Of a stretch of DNA of 64,000 nt, positions 46,625-55,310 are shown piece by piece. Position numbers and translations under genes: made by a program. The notes below the pieces were generated by a model. That model was given only the letters and a program-made list of their open reading frames with translations, was not told where the DNA came from and made no database searches. The DNA is taken from contig CAVVFA010000037.1 in assembly GCA_963747345.1 (NCBI GenBank), positions 62,001 through 126,000 of the forward strand. Direction: 5' to 3'. Each line of letters begins with the position of its first letter. Positions within the stretch are counted from its first letter, which is position 1. The DNA comes from GCA-2746795 sp963747345 (lineage in GTDB: Bacteria > Chloroflexota > Anaerolineae > Promineifilales > Promineifilaceae).

Positions 46625-47257
46625 GTGAAACTAGACCAGAATAATATTGGTTGGATACTTGCTGCATTTGTAATGGGAATTGTATTGACTATTGTCGGGA
46701 TGACGTTGTTTAAGCAGACGCAGCCCGCGCCAATTGTTATTTCACCACCAGAGCCAACGGCAACGGCCGTTCCCACAGAAACGCCAGGCCCCATCCAAGT
46801 ATTTGTGAATGGAGCCGTCATGCAAGAGGCAGTTTATACGCTGCCAACGGGCAGTCTGGCGCAAGATGCCATCGAAGCTGCCGGGGGATTTGCGGACGAT
46901 GCCAATGTTGCCGTTGTCAATTTAGCCCAGCCGATGTTTAATGGGGCGCAGGTATACGTCCCGTTTAATGCGGAAAACAATGCCACACCAACGGCCGTTA
47001 TCTTCACAGAATCTGCCGCAAACAATGACCTCAGCAAACAAGCATCAACCGCCGCAGGCATCGTCAACATCAACAGTGCCGACGCCACCCAGTTAGAAAC
47101 CTTGCCGGGAATCGGACCCAGCACCGCCGAAAAAATCATCACCTTTCGGGCGGAAAACGGCCGTTTCACCACCATCGAAGAAATCATGAACGTACCCGGC
47201 ATTGGTGAAGGCAAATTCGACCAACTACGCGAGCTAATCACAGTCGATGACAACTAA
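46625..47257 (+). CDS. ComEA-like DNA-uptake protein
   Basis: A 210-residue anchored protein: N-terminal membrane helix (WILAAFVMGIVLTIVGMTLF, about 10-29), Pro/Thr linker, an SLBB domain (IQVFVNGAVMQEAVYTLP...NGAQVYVPF) and a C-terminal double helix-hairpin-helix (VNINSADATQLETLPGIGPSTAEKIITFR, then ...NVPGIGEGKFDQLRELITV). This is the ComEA order; it binds double-stranded DNA outside the membrane. GTG start at 46625 with AGGAGGG ahead. The RPF/NGR-type HIP sites occur three times. No comEC is next to it; a GT9 gene follows by six bases. Confidence 0.88.
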   Translation: MKLDQNNIGWILAAFVMGIVLTIVGMTLFKQTQPAPIVISPPEPTATAVPTETPGPIQVFVNGAVMQEAVYTLPTGSLAQDAIEAAGGFADDANVAVVNLAQPMFNGAQVYVPFNAENNATPTAVIFTESAANNDLSKQASTAAGIVNINSADATQLETLPGIGPSTAEKIITFRAENGRFTTIEEIMNVPGIGEGKFDQLRELITVDDN

Positions 47258-47263
47258 CAACCT

Positions 47264-48379
47264 ATGACTCACGACAACTTTCTAAACGTAGCCGCCGCCA
47301 GGGTAATGAACATACCCTTTTCATTTTTCGTGCGGAAACCGTTTTCACCACCCCAAAAAGCCATCATTTTGCAGCCCTGCTGTTTAAGCCAGGTCATGCT
47401 CACAACGCCCCTACTCGCCGCGTTGAGCAACGCCTTTCCTGACACCCGCTTTGATTGGCTCGTCAGCGAATGGGCGCGTCCCGCCATCGCTGGCAATCCC
47501 CGCCTCACAGAATTGGTCGATGCTGGTTCCGTAGACATCAAAAGCGGCGGCTACACACTTTTGCGTAATTTAGCCCAACAACTCCGTGATGAGGAATACG
47601 ACACCTGCATTATTCCCAGCCGGTCTGGTGTCATGTCGCTGCTGCCCTGGCGGGCGAAGATACCACAGCGAATTGGCCTCAATATAAACGGCCGTGGCTT
47701 CGCTCATACCATCGCCGTCAAACCTGATAACACAGTGCGCCACGCCTCAGAAATGGTTCTCACGATTGCTGCGGCAATGGGCATTGATCTGGCAGAAGGC
47801 AAACCAGTGGGCATGGAATTCTACCCCCCAGATTTAGACCGCACGCGCATCACTCGCCGCCTCGTAGAAGACCTGGATTGGCTCGGCGACCAACCGCTGA
47901 TGATCATCCACCCAGGCGGCGCCAGTAACCCGATAGAGACGAATCTGCAAAAGCAGTGGCCGAGCGAACGGTTTGTACGCTTGGGCAACCATCTGGCACG
48001 GGAATACGATGCTCGTATTGTGTTGGTGGGGTCTGAGGCAGATAAGGCGTTGGCAACGGCCGTTTCTGGCATGATGTCCAATCCATCCGCCAACCTGGCG
48101 GGGCAGCTCACCCTCGGCGAAATTGGAGCATTATGCGAGGTGGCCGATTTGTATGTGGGCAACGATACCGGCCCCACTCACGTCGCGGCGGCGGTAGGCT
48201 GCCCCACCTTGGCTATCTTCGGCCCCAATGATCCCGCCTACTCAAAACCACATGGCACTAAGGGCAAAGTGATTGCATTGTGGAAGGAGTGGGATGGAAA
48301 ACGGCCGTTTTCCTGGAATGCAGGGGTCTCGGTTGACGATGCCGTTGCCGCCGCAAAAACATTACTCAACCGAACTTAA
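47264..48379 (+). CDS. GT9-family glycosyltransferase (heptosyltransferase-like)
   Basis: A 371-residue GT-B glycosyltransferase. The N-terminal domain has AIILQPCCLSQVMLTTPLLAAL, the C-terminal one IHPGGASNPIETN, ARIVLVGSEADKAL and the donor-binding GNDTGPTHVAAAVGCPTLAIFGPNDP. These are family 9 marks (WaaC/WaaF/RfaQ). In an organism without a classical LPS the acceptor may be another envelope glycan. It overlaps nothing and is probably co-transcribed with comEA. Confidence 0.88.
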   Translation: MTHDNFLNVAAARVMNIPFSFFVRKPFSPPQKAIILQPCCLSQVMLTTPLLAALSNAFPDTRFDWLVSEWARPAIAGNPRLTELVDAGSVDIKSGGYTLLRNLAQQLRDEEYDTCIIPSRSGVMSLLPWRAKIPQRIGLNINGRGFAHTIAVKPDNTVRHASEMVLTIAAAMGIDLAEGKPVGMEFYPPDLDRTRITRRLVEDLDWLGDQPLMIIHPGGASNPIETNLQKQWPSERFVRLGNHLAREYDARIVLVGSEADKALATAVSGMMSNPSANLAGQLTLGEIGALCEVADLYVGNDTGPTHVAAAVGCPTLAIFGPNDPAYSKPHGTKGKVIALWKEWDGKRPFSWNAGVSVDDAVAAAKTLLNRT

Positions 48380-48398
48380 AAAATCCTCAATATTGCTG

Positions 48399-48427
48399 TT
48401 GACACATCATATAAACTTTGATAATAT
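48399..48427 (+). promoter_or_regulatory. Promoter of tRNA-Asp
   Basis: A perfect TTGACA (48399-48404), then either TAATAT (48422-48427, 17-base spacer) or GATAAT (48420-48425, 15-base spacer). Transcription would start about ten bases before the tRNA. Confidence 0.75.
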
Positions 48428-48445
48428 TTCCCTCGCTCTAACAAA

Positions 48446-48518
48446 GGGGGCGTGGTGCAGCGGTTAGCACGCCGGCCTGTCAAGCCGGAGGTCGCGAGTT
48501 CAAATCTCGTCGCTCCCG
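48446..48518 (+). tRNA. tRNA-Asp (anticodon GTC)
   Basis: Acceptor GGGGGCG pairs with CGCTCCC (one G-T wobble); D-arm GTGC...GCAC with AGCGGTTA loop; anticodon stem CCGGC/GCCGG with loop CTGTCAA, anticodon GTC; variable loop AGGTC; T-arm with loop TTCAAAT; discriminator G. CCA is not encoded. A promoter and a terminator flank it closely, so it is a stand-alone unit. Confidence 0.97.
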
Positions 48519-48530
48519 CCTAATTCAACA

Positions 48531-48563
48531 AACGGATCAGAGATAATCTCTGATCCGTTTTTG
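48531..48563 (+). terminator. Terminator of tRNA-Asp
   Basis: AACGGATCAGAGAT and ATCTCTGATCCGTT form a stem with T-run after it. The loop is very short unless the inner pairs open. Confidence 0.9.
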
Positions 48564-48591
48564 TTTTAAATTAACATCCACGAACAAGGCT

Positions 48592-48666
48592 GTCATTCCC
48601 GCACGTTTTTAGCGGGAATCCATCCGCGCGACCTATGGATTCCCGCTTACTGCCTGCGGGAATGAC
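48592..48666. repeat. REP-like GTCATTCCCGC repeat, copy 3 (rearranged)
   Basis: Outer arms GTCATTCCCGCA (48592-48603) and TGCGGGAATGAC (48655-48666), and inner arms GCGGGAATCCAT and ATGGATTCCCGC, give a nested palindrome. The outer arms match the repeats at 5.9 and 13.8 kb. Confidence 0.7.
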
Positions 48667-48689
48667 GTAGGGGGCTGAATGGATACCCC

Positions 48690-49877
48690 TTAAAGAAGCC
48701 CCCGCTGGCCCAAATTCTTCATCAGTGCTGAAATACCAAATTCCCAAGGCGGAGCTTGATTGCTGTATGCCACCCGATTTTGCAGAACACCTAACTCTTT
48801 TGAACCGATACTCACCACATCCCCAATCTTATGCGTGAAACCAACGCCAACGCCATCTCTGTCTTGCGTGGGCGCAAACAGCGTGCCGGTAAATAATGCC
48901 AACCCATCTGGATATTGATGATTAACGCCAATGGTTTGCGAGACTAAATCCAATATATCCCGACTAATCCTGTTCATGGGACTTACCTCCGACAAAGCAA
49001 AACCATCCTCTCCCTGAATGGTTAAGGTCACTTCCATTTGGCGTACATCCTCCAGTGAAAAACTAGCATCAAACAAACGGATAAAGGGGCCTATAGCACA
49101 AGAGGCGTTGTTGTCTTTCGCTTTCCCCAGCAGCAACGCACTGCGTCCTTCAATATCTCGAAGGTTGACATCATTGCCCAAGGCTGCGCCCCGCACCTCT
49201 GCTTTGGCATTTACCAGTAAAACGACTTCTGGTTCAGGGTTATTCCACGAAGAAATCTGTAAAATACCCACCTGTTCGCCAGGACCAACCGACGAGAGTG
49301 GTTGTGCTTTCGTAAACACCTCAGCGAACGGCCCCAAGCCTACTTCCAGGTATTGTGACCACAGCCCTTCTGCTTGCAGCACTGCTTTGACGGCTTCAGA
49401 GTCGGGCGAACCAGGCTTGATCTTGGTGAAATCATCAGCGAGTTGTGTTCTGATTTTTAGGCGAACGGCTTCTGCCTTGGCGGCATCCCCACCCGCCCGC
49501 TCTTCAATGACACGCTCCAACATGCTCACCATGAAGGTAACACCACATGCTTTTATGCATTGAATATCTATTGGCGACAAGAAATAAGGCGCAGTGGTAT
49601 CGCGCTGTTGGCTCATGGTATTAGCCATGATGTCGTCGTAGCTGCCCAGGTTTGCCAATTGAGAAACGTCGAGGGAGGCTGGATCGATATCGCTGTTGAG
49701 CAAATCGGCGCATGTGGGAGCAATGCTGCTTAAGTCAAATACGCCTGCTTCTGTTAAAAGTACGGGACTGGGGCCAGCGACGGAGCCGGTTAATTGTTCA
49801 GGAATCATAGCCCGGCCAATTAGTGTGCCAGCAAGGCCATCTTTCGGTAAAAATGAACGGGATGTAGTGTTGTTCAT
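48690..49877 (-). CDS. Fumarylacetoacetate hydrolase-family protein, probable 2-keto-3-deoxy-pentonate dehydratase
   Basis: A 395-residue protein: an N-terminal part with FDLSSIAPTCADLL, YFLSPIDIQCIKACGVTFMVSMLERVIEE, and a C-terminal FAH fold with NPEPEVVLLVNAKAEVRGAALGNDVNLRDIEGRSALLLGKAKDNNAS and FALFTGT-like end. This long FAH type (COG3970) includes XylX, which dehydrates 2-keto-3-deoxy-xylonate. The divergent gene is a xylonate dehydratase, so the pair could carry two consecutive steps of the oxidative pentose (Weimberg) pathway. The start is set at the ATG at 49877; a frame to 49985 adds a non-conserved part. Confidence 0.75.
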   Translation of the reverse strand: MNNTTSRSFLPKDGLAGTLIGRAMIPEQLTGSVAGPSPVLLTEAGVFDLSSIAPTCADLLNSDIDPASLDVSQLANLGSYDDIMANTMSQQRDTTAPYFLSPIDIQCIKACGVTFMVSMLERVIEERAGGDAAKAEAVRLKIRTQLADDFTKIKPGSPDSEAVKAVLQAEGLWSQYLEVGLGPFAEVFTKAQPLSSVGPGEQVGILQISSWNNPEPEVVLLVNAKAEVRGAALGNDVNLRDIEGRSALLLGKAKDNNASCAIGPFIRLFDASFSLEDVRQMEVTLTIQGEDGFALSEVSPMNRISRDILDLVSQTIGVNHQYPDGLALFTGTLFAPTQDRDGVGVGFTHKIGDVVSIGSKELGVLQNRVAYSNQAPPWEFGISALMKNLGQRGLL

Positions 49878-50268
49878 AGTGTGTGGTTTCCTATTTGTTG
49901 CGAAAAAATTTGAGGATGGAGTATTTGAAATATCTACTGCTGCTGTGAAAAACGGCCGTTTCCATCCACCTTTAGTTTGCCTCATTAAACCGCTTCTTTG
50001 GATCGGGGGGAAATTCTACTACCCATTCATTATCCCATCAAGAATCACTTTTACCACGCTTTCTGTCATTGCCATCTCAATATCCAGCCCTTCATTCGTG
50101 CTTGTATCAAGTGGGCGAGGAATAACTCCTTACTCGTAGATAGTTAAAAATCCAGAAAACTCAAGCATTAAAATATCATCGTTGTCATTTCAGTCTATGG
50201 GCGCTAAACTGGCATTTGGCTTATCTAATGCGAACCGTCCTTCGATTTCATTTCCCCAGGAGCAATAT
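49878..50268. other. Divergent control region of the xylonate genes, with a possible gene remnant
   Basis: This 391-bp gap has an AACGGCCGTT near 49951 and, on the minus strand at 50019-50129, an open stretch of 36 codons that reads like protein (VIPRPLDTSTNEGLDIEMAM...VILDGIMNG, stop). AAGGAG precedes it but no standard start codon. It may be the C-terminus of a lost gene. I see no clear operator palindrome. Confidence 0.35.
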
Positions 50269-52275
50269 ATGAAAACAGATCCCATTCCTTCTCTGGTAGA
50301 AATTTTAGAGCAGAAAACACCCTTCTCCCAAACCCGAACACATGGCGAAGGTCCAGCCGGACAGCTACCCATTACCGAAGAAATGCTGCGAAATGATCCC
50401 AGCGGTCATCTTTTTGGCCTGACTCAAAACGCAGGCATGGGCTGGAATCCGGCCGACGTGGGGCGCACACAGTACCTCATCCTCAGCACGCAGGGCGGTC
50501 TCCGCGCCGAAAATGGTGAGCCAATTGCTTTGGGCTACCATACCGGCCATTGGGAAATCGGGCTGCTGGTACGTGCTGCTGCCGAAACTTTTCGCGAGCA
50601 AGGCGTATTACCTTTTGCCGCAACTTGCAGCGATCCGTGCGACGGCCGTTCTCAAGGCACCACCGGCATGTTCGACAGCTTACCCTATCGCAACGACGCC
50701 GCCATCACCATGCGCCGTCTCATTCGTTCGCTACCGCAGCGGGCTGGCGTTATGGGCATCGCCACCTGCGACAAAGGCTTACCCGCCACCATGCTGGCCC
50801 TGGCTGGTTGCAGTGATTTACCCGGCATCATCGTCCCTGGCGGTGTCACGCTGCCCGCCATCGACGCCGAAGATACTGGCAAAGTGCAAACCATCGGTGC
50901 CCGTTTTGCCCACGACATGATCAGCCTGGACTATGCGGCCGCGATGGGCTGCCGCGCGTGCGGCTCTCCTGGTGGTGGCTGCCAATTCTTAGGCACGGCC
51001 GCCACCTCCCAGGTCGTCGCCGAAGCGATGGGTTTATCGCTGCCCCACAGCGCCCTCATTCCCTCTGGCGAACCCATTTGGCTCGACATGGCCCAGCGCT
51101 CGGCTCTGGCTTTGCTGCGGCTGAAAGCCAATAATATTCCCCTCTCCACGATTTTGACACCACAAGCCATTGAAAACGCGATGCTGGTTCATGCCGCATT
51201 TGGCGGCTCCACCAATTTACTGCTCCACATCCCCGCCATCGCCCACGCCGCCGGTCTGCCCATCCCCACCGTTGACGATTGGAGCCGCGTCAACCGCCAG
51301 ACACCGCGTTTGGTAGACGCCCTGCCCAACGGCCCACGCAACCATCCCACAGTGCAAGTATTCATGGCTGGCGGCGTGCCAGAAGTAATGTGCCATCTAC
51401 GCGATATGGGCTTGCTCAACCTGGACGTCATCACCGCTACTGGCGAAAAACTTTCCACTGTTTTGGATTGGTGGCAGCAGAGCCAACGCCGCCAGGATTC
51501 GCGGGCGCTATTGGCTCAGGCAGATGAAATTGACCCAGACCAGGTCATCATGGACGCCGACACCGCACGCAAAGCTGGCTTGACCAGCACCGTCGTCTTC
51601 CCCACAGGCAATATTGCTCCCCAGGGAGCTGTCATCAAAGCCACCGCCATCGACCCCTCGGTAGTGGATGAGGATCAGGTGTACCGGCACACCGGCCCGG
51701 CGCGGGTGTTTGTATCGGAGCAGGATGCTATCAGGGCTATCAAGGGGCAAAGTGAACCGCCCGTCAAATCAGGCGACGTGATTGTGCTCATTGGCGTGGG
51801 GCCTTTAGGCACTGGCATGGAAGAGACCTATCAGTTGACTTCTGCCCTCAAGTTCATTCCCTGGGGCAAAACAGTGCCGATTCTCACCGATGCCCGTTTC
51901 TCTGGGGTGTCTACCGGTGCTTGTGTGGGTCACATTGGGCCAGAGGCGCTGGCGGGCGGGCCTATCGGCAAGGTGCGCGATGGTGATTTAATTGAAATTG
52001 TCGTTGATAGAGATGGCCTTACGGGACGCATCAATGTCGTGAGCACCGCTGATGGCTCATTACCGTCGTCGGAAATAGCATCTCTGCTCCAATCACGCAC
52101 CCCGCATCCGAATTTAAAAGCCCATCCCAAACTGCCAGATGACACCCGTTTGTGGGCAGCCTTGCAGCAAGCGAGCGGCGGCACGTGGGCGGGGTGTATC
52201 TATGATGTGGATCGTATTGTTGAGGTGATTAACGCGGGATTGAACGTATTAAGCAACCGTTCGTTTTTAACTTGA
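50269..52275 (+). CDS. IlvD/Edd-family dehydratase, YagF/YjhG type (D-xylonate dehydratase)
   Basis: A 668-residue Fe-S dehydratase. Cluster and metal residues appear in CSDPCDGRSQGTTGMFDSLPYR-type segment (near 112-133), ATCDKGLPATMLAL and GCRACGSPGGGCQFLGTAAT; the C-terminal half has VFPTGNIAPQGAVIKATA and VPILTDARFSGVSTGACVGHIGPEA. The extra length over IlvD (about 560) and the start ...GLTQNAGMGWNPADVG match YagF/YjhG, which turn D-xylonate into 2-keto-3-deoxy-xylonate. AGGAGC seven bases before the ATG at 50269 sets the start; the frame to 50182 is not conserved. It has no exact AACGGCCGTT site. Confidence 0.85.
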   Translation: MKTDPIPSLVEILEQKTPFSQTRTHGEGPAGQLPITEEMLRNDPSGHLFGLTQNAGMGWNPADVGRTQYLILSTQGGLRAENGEPIALGYHTGHWEIGLLVRAAAETFREQGVLPFAATCSDPCDGRSQGTTGMFDSLPYRNDAAITMRRLIRSLPQRAGVMGIATCDKGLPATMLALAGCSDLPGIIVPGGVTLPAIDAEDTGKVQTIGARFAHDMISLDYAAAMGCRACGSPGGGCQFLGTAATSQVVAEAMGLSLPHSALIPSGEPIWLDMAQRSALALLRLKANNIPLSTILTPQAIENAMLVHAAFGGSTNLLLHIPAIAHAAGLPIPTVDDWSRVNRQTPRLVDALPNGPRNHPTVQVFMAGGVPEVMCHLRDMGLLNLDVITATGEKLSTVLDWWQQSQRRQDSRALLAQADEIDPDQVIMDADTARKAGLTSTVVFPTGNIAPQGAVIKATAIDPSVVDEDQVYRHTGPARVFVSEQDAIRAIKGQSEPPVKSGDVIVLIGVGPLGTGMEETYQLTSALKFIPWGKTVPILTDARFSGVSTGACVGHIGPEALAGGPIGKVRDGDLIEIVVDRDGLTGRINVVSTADGSLPSSEIASLLQSRTPHPNLKAHPKLPDDTRLWAALQQASGGTWAGCIYDVDRIVEVINAGLNVLSNRSFLT

Positions 52276-52311
52276 CAAACCGCTAACTTATTTACGAACG
52301 CTTGCTTAATA

Positions 52312-52458
52312 CTCTGTAACATAAATAATTTAAAGAAACTAGCCGACGCCTGAGCCTGTCGAAGGCATAGGCGGTCTTGTCATAGCAAACATCGCTTTGG
52401 CTTCGACAGGCTCAGCCGCCGCTGGTCTCGGAAAATCTAAGAAACTTATGTTACAGAG
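52312..52458. repeat. 147-bp MITE-like palindrome
   Basis: Outer inverted ends CTCTGTAACATAA (52312-52324) and TTATGTTACAGAG (52446-52458), and inner arms CTGAGCCTGTCGAAG (52350-52364) and CTTCGACAGGCTCAG (52401-52415), all perfect. CTTAA occurs next to both ends and could be a target duplication, though not a clean one. No protein is encoded. Confidence 0.65.
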
Positions 52459-52478
52459 CACTTAAGGTCTGTTTACTT

Positions 52479-52871
52479 TTATTGATTGAAATCGGGAATG
52501 GGAACAATACGGCGCTCACGATTGATGCAGACGAGTTGGACTATGCCTGTCACGGCCGCTTTTTGACCTTCTAGTCGCCATACCTCATGGTGCCAGTTCA
52601 AACGAAATGGGCTTTCTTTAACACAGCGAGACCGGATATCGAGCGCGTCACCAAAAACCGCGCCTTCCGCAAACTGCATCTCAACTTTGTAAACAACAAA
52701 TCCCAAGCCTTCTTCATCCCACATGCGCACTAATTCTGCCTGCCCAATGGCATGTTCGCGGGCATGTTCAAAATATTTCAGATAATTCGCATGATAAACA
52801 ACGCCTGAAAAATCAGTGTCATCGTAATAAATATTGACTGTATGGTGATATAGTTTGTTTTCTTCGACCAC
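52479..52871 (-). CDS. Acyl-CoA thioesterase, 4HBT/YbgC type
   Basis: A 130-residue hotdog-fold thioesterase. The catalytic Asp lies in YYDDTDFSGVVYHANYLKYFEHARE (D-x-x-G-x-V-Y-H-x-x-Y), the YbgC/4-hydroxybenzoyl-CoA signature. It would hydrolyse acyl-CoAs, often near the Tol-Pal system, but no tol genes are here. It starts with GTG at 52871. The substrate is unknown. Confidence 0.85.
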   Translation of the reverse strand: MVEENKLYHHTVNIYYDDTDFSGVVYHANYLKYFEHAREHAIGQAELVRMWDEEGLGFVVYKVEMQFAEGAVFGDALDIRSRCVKESPFRLNWHHEVWRLEGQKAAVTGIVQLVCINRERRIVPIPDFNQ

Positions 52872-52989
52872 GATTCGATCCTTCAGCTAATCAGTAAGAT
52901 GACGTGAAGGATGCCACAGCACAGCAACATCGGCAACTAAATCAGAACGGCCGTTACCCATCCATCAAATACGCGGTAAAATCAACCCC

Positions 52990-54810
52990 ATGGCAAACAT
53001 CTTGCACGGCCTCGACAGCGAGGCCTACGACCGAGAATATAGCGACAAAGAACTCTTCTACCGAATTCTGCAATACTTCCAACCCCATCGGCGGAAAATT
53101 ATCGTCATCACCATTGCCATTTTACTGCTGGCGCTGGCGAGCGCCGCCTTCCCCTTGCTCGTCGCTCGTGGCGTCGATGTGATGGCGACGCAAAACGACG
53201 ATGCCTTCATTGTGCTGTTGGCCGGTGCGTCCTTTGTCTTGGGCTTCGCCGTCTGGATATTCAACTGGATTCGCCGGCAGCTCTCAACCGAAGTTATCGC
53301 CGATGTGGTCTTGGCGATGCGTGCTGATGCCTTCACCGCCGCCGCCCAGCAAGACCTCTCCTTCTACGACGAATTCAGTTCTGGCCGTATCGTCAGCCGT
53401 ATCACCAGCGATACGCAGGAGTTTGGTGAAGTCATCATCCTCAGCACCGATGTCATCAATCAGCTGTTCTCTTCGTTCATTCTGATGATTATCCTCTTCG
53501 CCATCGACTGGAAACTGACGCTAGTCGTGCTGGCAATCACCCCTTTTATCGTCCTTGTTGCCCTTGCTTTCCGACGGTTGGCACGGCGGGTTACGCGCCA
53601 AAGTTCACGCGCCATGGGCGAGGTCAACAAATCCATTCAGGAAGCAGTGACGGGTATCCGCGTCGCCAAAAATTTCAGGCAAGAACAAGCCATCTACGAC
53701 GAGTTTCTAGGAACCAACCGGCAAACGTATAGCATCAACGTGCGGCGCAGCCTGGTTATGGCAAACATCTTCCCCACGCTGGCCGTTTTGGGAGGCATCG
53801 CCACCGCCGCCATCGTCTTTTTTGGCGGACTAAGCACAGCCGCTGGCGTGATTAGTGTGGCCGCCTGGTATCTTTTTGTGTCTACGCTAGACCGTTTCTG
53901 GTTTCCCATCATCAATTTATCGGCCTTTTGGAGCCAGGTGCAGCAAGGCTTGGCCGCCGCCGAACGGGTCTTTGGCCTGATTGATTCAGAGCCAGCCGTG
54001 CAGCAGACTGATGACCAACCCGTTGACCAGCTAAACGGCGAAATCCGCTTCGAGAAGGTTTGTTTCCGCTACTCCGAGCAAGAGCAGGTTTTGCGGGAGT
54101 TTACGCTTACGATTCAACCTGGGGAAAGTGTGGCGCTCGTGGGGCATACCGGCGCGGGCAAGTCCAGCATCATCAAGCTCATCGCCCGTTTCTATGAGTT
54201 TCAGGAAGGGGAAATCGAGATCGACGGGCATGATATTCGCAGTTTTAATCTGGAGTCGTTCCGGCAGCAACTGGGTATCGTATCGCAGGTGCCGTTTCTC
54301 TTTGATGGCTCGGTCGCTGACAATATTCGTTACGGCCGCCCGGAAGCCACTGATGCCGAGATTGAAGCGATGGCTCAACGCATCGGCGAAGGGGAATGGC
54401 TGGAAACGCTGCCGGACGGGTTACAAAGCCAGGTGGGGGAACGCGGGGGTCGGCTGTCGTTGGGACAACGGCAGTTGGTGGCGCTAACGCGGGTGCTGGT
54501 GCAAAATCCGCGCATCTTCATTTTGGATGAAGCAACCGCCAGTGTAGACCCGTTCACCGAGTCTCAAATTCAACAGGCGCTGGATATGATCATGAACGGC
54601 CGTTCTTCCATCATTATCGCCCACCGTCTGTCCACCGTGCGCTCGGCTGATCGCATTATCGTCCTGGATCGCGGGCGGATTATCGAAGAAGGCAGCCATG
54701 AGCAGCTCATGGCTCAATCCGGTCATTACGCCGAACTGTACGATACCTATTTCCGCCACCAGTCGCTCGATTACATCCAGTCGGAGCAGTGGCAACGTTC
54801 CTCCAAGTAG
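52990..54810 (+). CDS. ABC exporter, fused membrane and ATPase domains (MsbA/MdlB-like)
   Basis: A 606-residue half-transporter. Six membrane helices (about 35-315) with the ABC type I exporter fold; coupling features include RITSDTQEFGEVI and RRSLVMANIFP. The nucleotide-binding domain has Walker A GHTGAGKSS (near 380), the Q-loop GIVSQVPFLF, signature LSLGQRQL, Walker B IFILDEAT and switch His IIAHRLST. It would work as a homodimer or with another half; no second half is adjacent. The substrate is unknown. The first 40 residues (EAYDREYSDKELFYRILQYF) are a typical elbow helix. Confidence 0.9.
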   Translation: MANILHGLDSEAYDREYSDKELFYRILQYFQPHRRKIIVITIAILLLALASAAFPLLVARGVDVMATQNDDAFIVLLAGASFVLGFAVWIFNWIRRQLSTEVIADVVLAMRADAFTAAAQQDLSFYDEFSSGRIVSRITSDTQEFGEVIILSTDVINQLFSSFILMIILFAIDWKLTLVVLAITPFIVLVALAFRRLARRVTRQSSRAMGEVNKSIQEAVTGIRVAKNFRQEQAIYDEFLGTNRQTYSINVRRSLVMANIFPTLAVLGGIATAAIVFFGGLSTAAGVISVAAWYLFVSTLDRFWFPIINLSAFWSQVQQGLAAAERVFGLIDSEPAVQQTDDQPVDQLNGEIRFEKVCFRYSEQEQVLREFTLTIQPGESVALVGHTGAGKSSIIKLIARFYEFQEGEIEIDGHDIRSFNLESFRQQLGIVSQVPFLFDGSVADNIRYGRPEATDAEIEAMAQRIGEGEWLETLPDGLQSQVGERGGRLSLGQRQLVALTRVLVQNPRIFILDEATASVDPFTESQIQQALDMIMNGRSSIIIAHRLSTVRSADRIIVLDRGRIIEEGSHEQLMAQSGHYAELYDTYFRHQSLDYIQSEQWQRSSK

Positions 54811-54827
54811 CAATCTCTCTACCGCAT

Positions 54828-55310
54828 ATGACAAATTTTTCCATCCAGCCAGCCACAAAAGAACACCAACCGGCCATCAAAGCACTCATCCACGAGGCGA
54901 ACATCAATCCAATGGGGTTGAAATGGGAGCGCTTTTTGGTGGCGCTGGACAATGATGGCGTATTGATCGGCTGTGGGCAGGTGAAACCGCATGGGGATGG
55001 CTCACGCGAGTTGGCTTCGATTGCAGTGGCTCGTGAGTGGCGTAATCAAGGCATTGCTCGCGCCATCATCAAAGAACTTACTGAGCAACATCCCTTGCCC
55101 TTGTGGCTGACGTGTATGTCGCGGCTGGTTCCGTTTTATGAGCAATTTGGCTTTGTGGAAATGGTTGATCGTAAACAAATGCCGCCTTATTTTCGGCGTG
55201 CAGTTCAATTCTTTCCGCTTTATGCGCGGCTGATGTCTGTTCAGGGATATCTGGCGGTGATGGTGAAGCAAGGGGAGGCTACAGAAGCGCTCCACCCGAA
55301 ATTTGAATAA
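54828..55310 (+). CDS. GNAT-family N-acetyltransferase
   Basis: A 160-residue acetyltransferase. Strand 4 and the acetyl-CoA loop are seen in ELASIAVAREWRNQGIARAIIKEL (R-x-x-G-x-A) and the C-terminal FYEQFGFVE is the usual motif B. The substrate is unknown. I start at the ATG at 54828, giving MTNFSIQPATKEHQPAIKAL; the frame is open to 54789 inside the previous gene. Its last 32 bases overlap, tail to tail, with the Crp-type regulator gene. Confidence 0.85.
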   Translation: MTNFSIQPATKEHQPAIKALIHEANINPMGLKWERFLVALDNDGVLIGCGQVKPHGDGSRELASIAVAREWRNQGIARAIIKELTEQHPLPLWLTCMSRLVPFYEQFGFVEMVDRKQMPPYFRRAVQFFPLYARLMSVQGYLAVMVKQGEATEALHPKFE

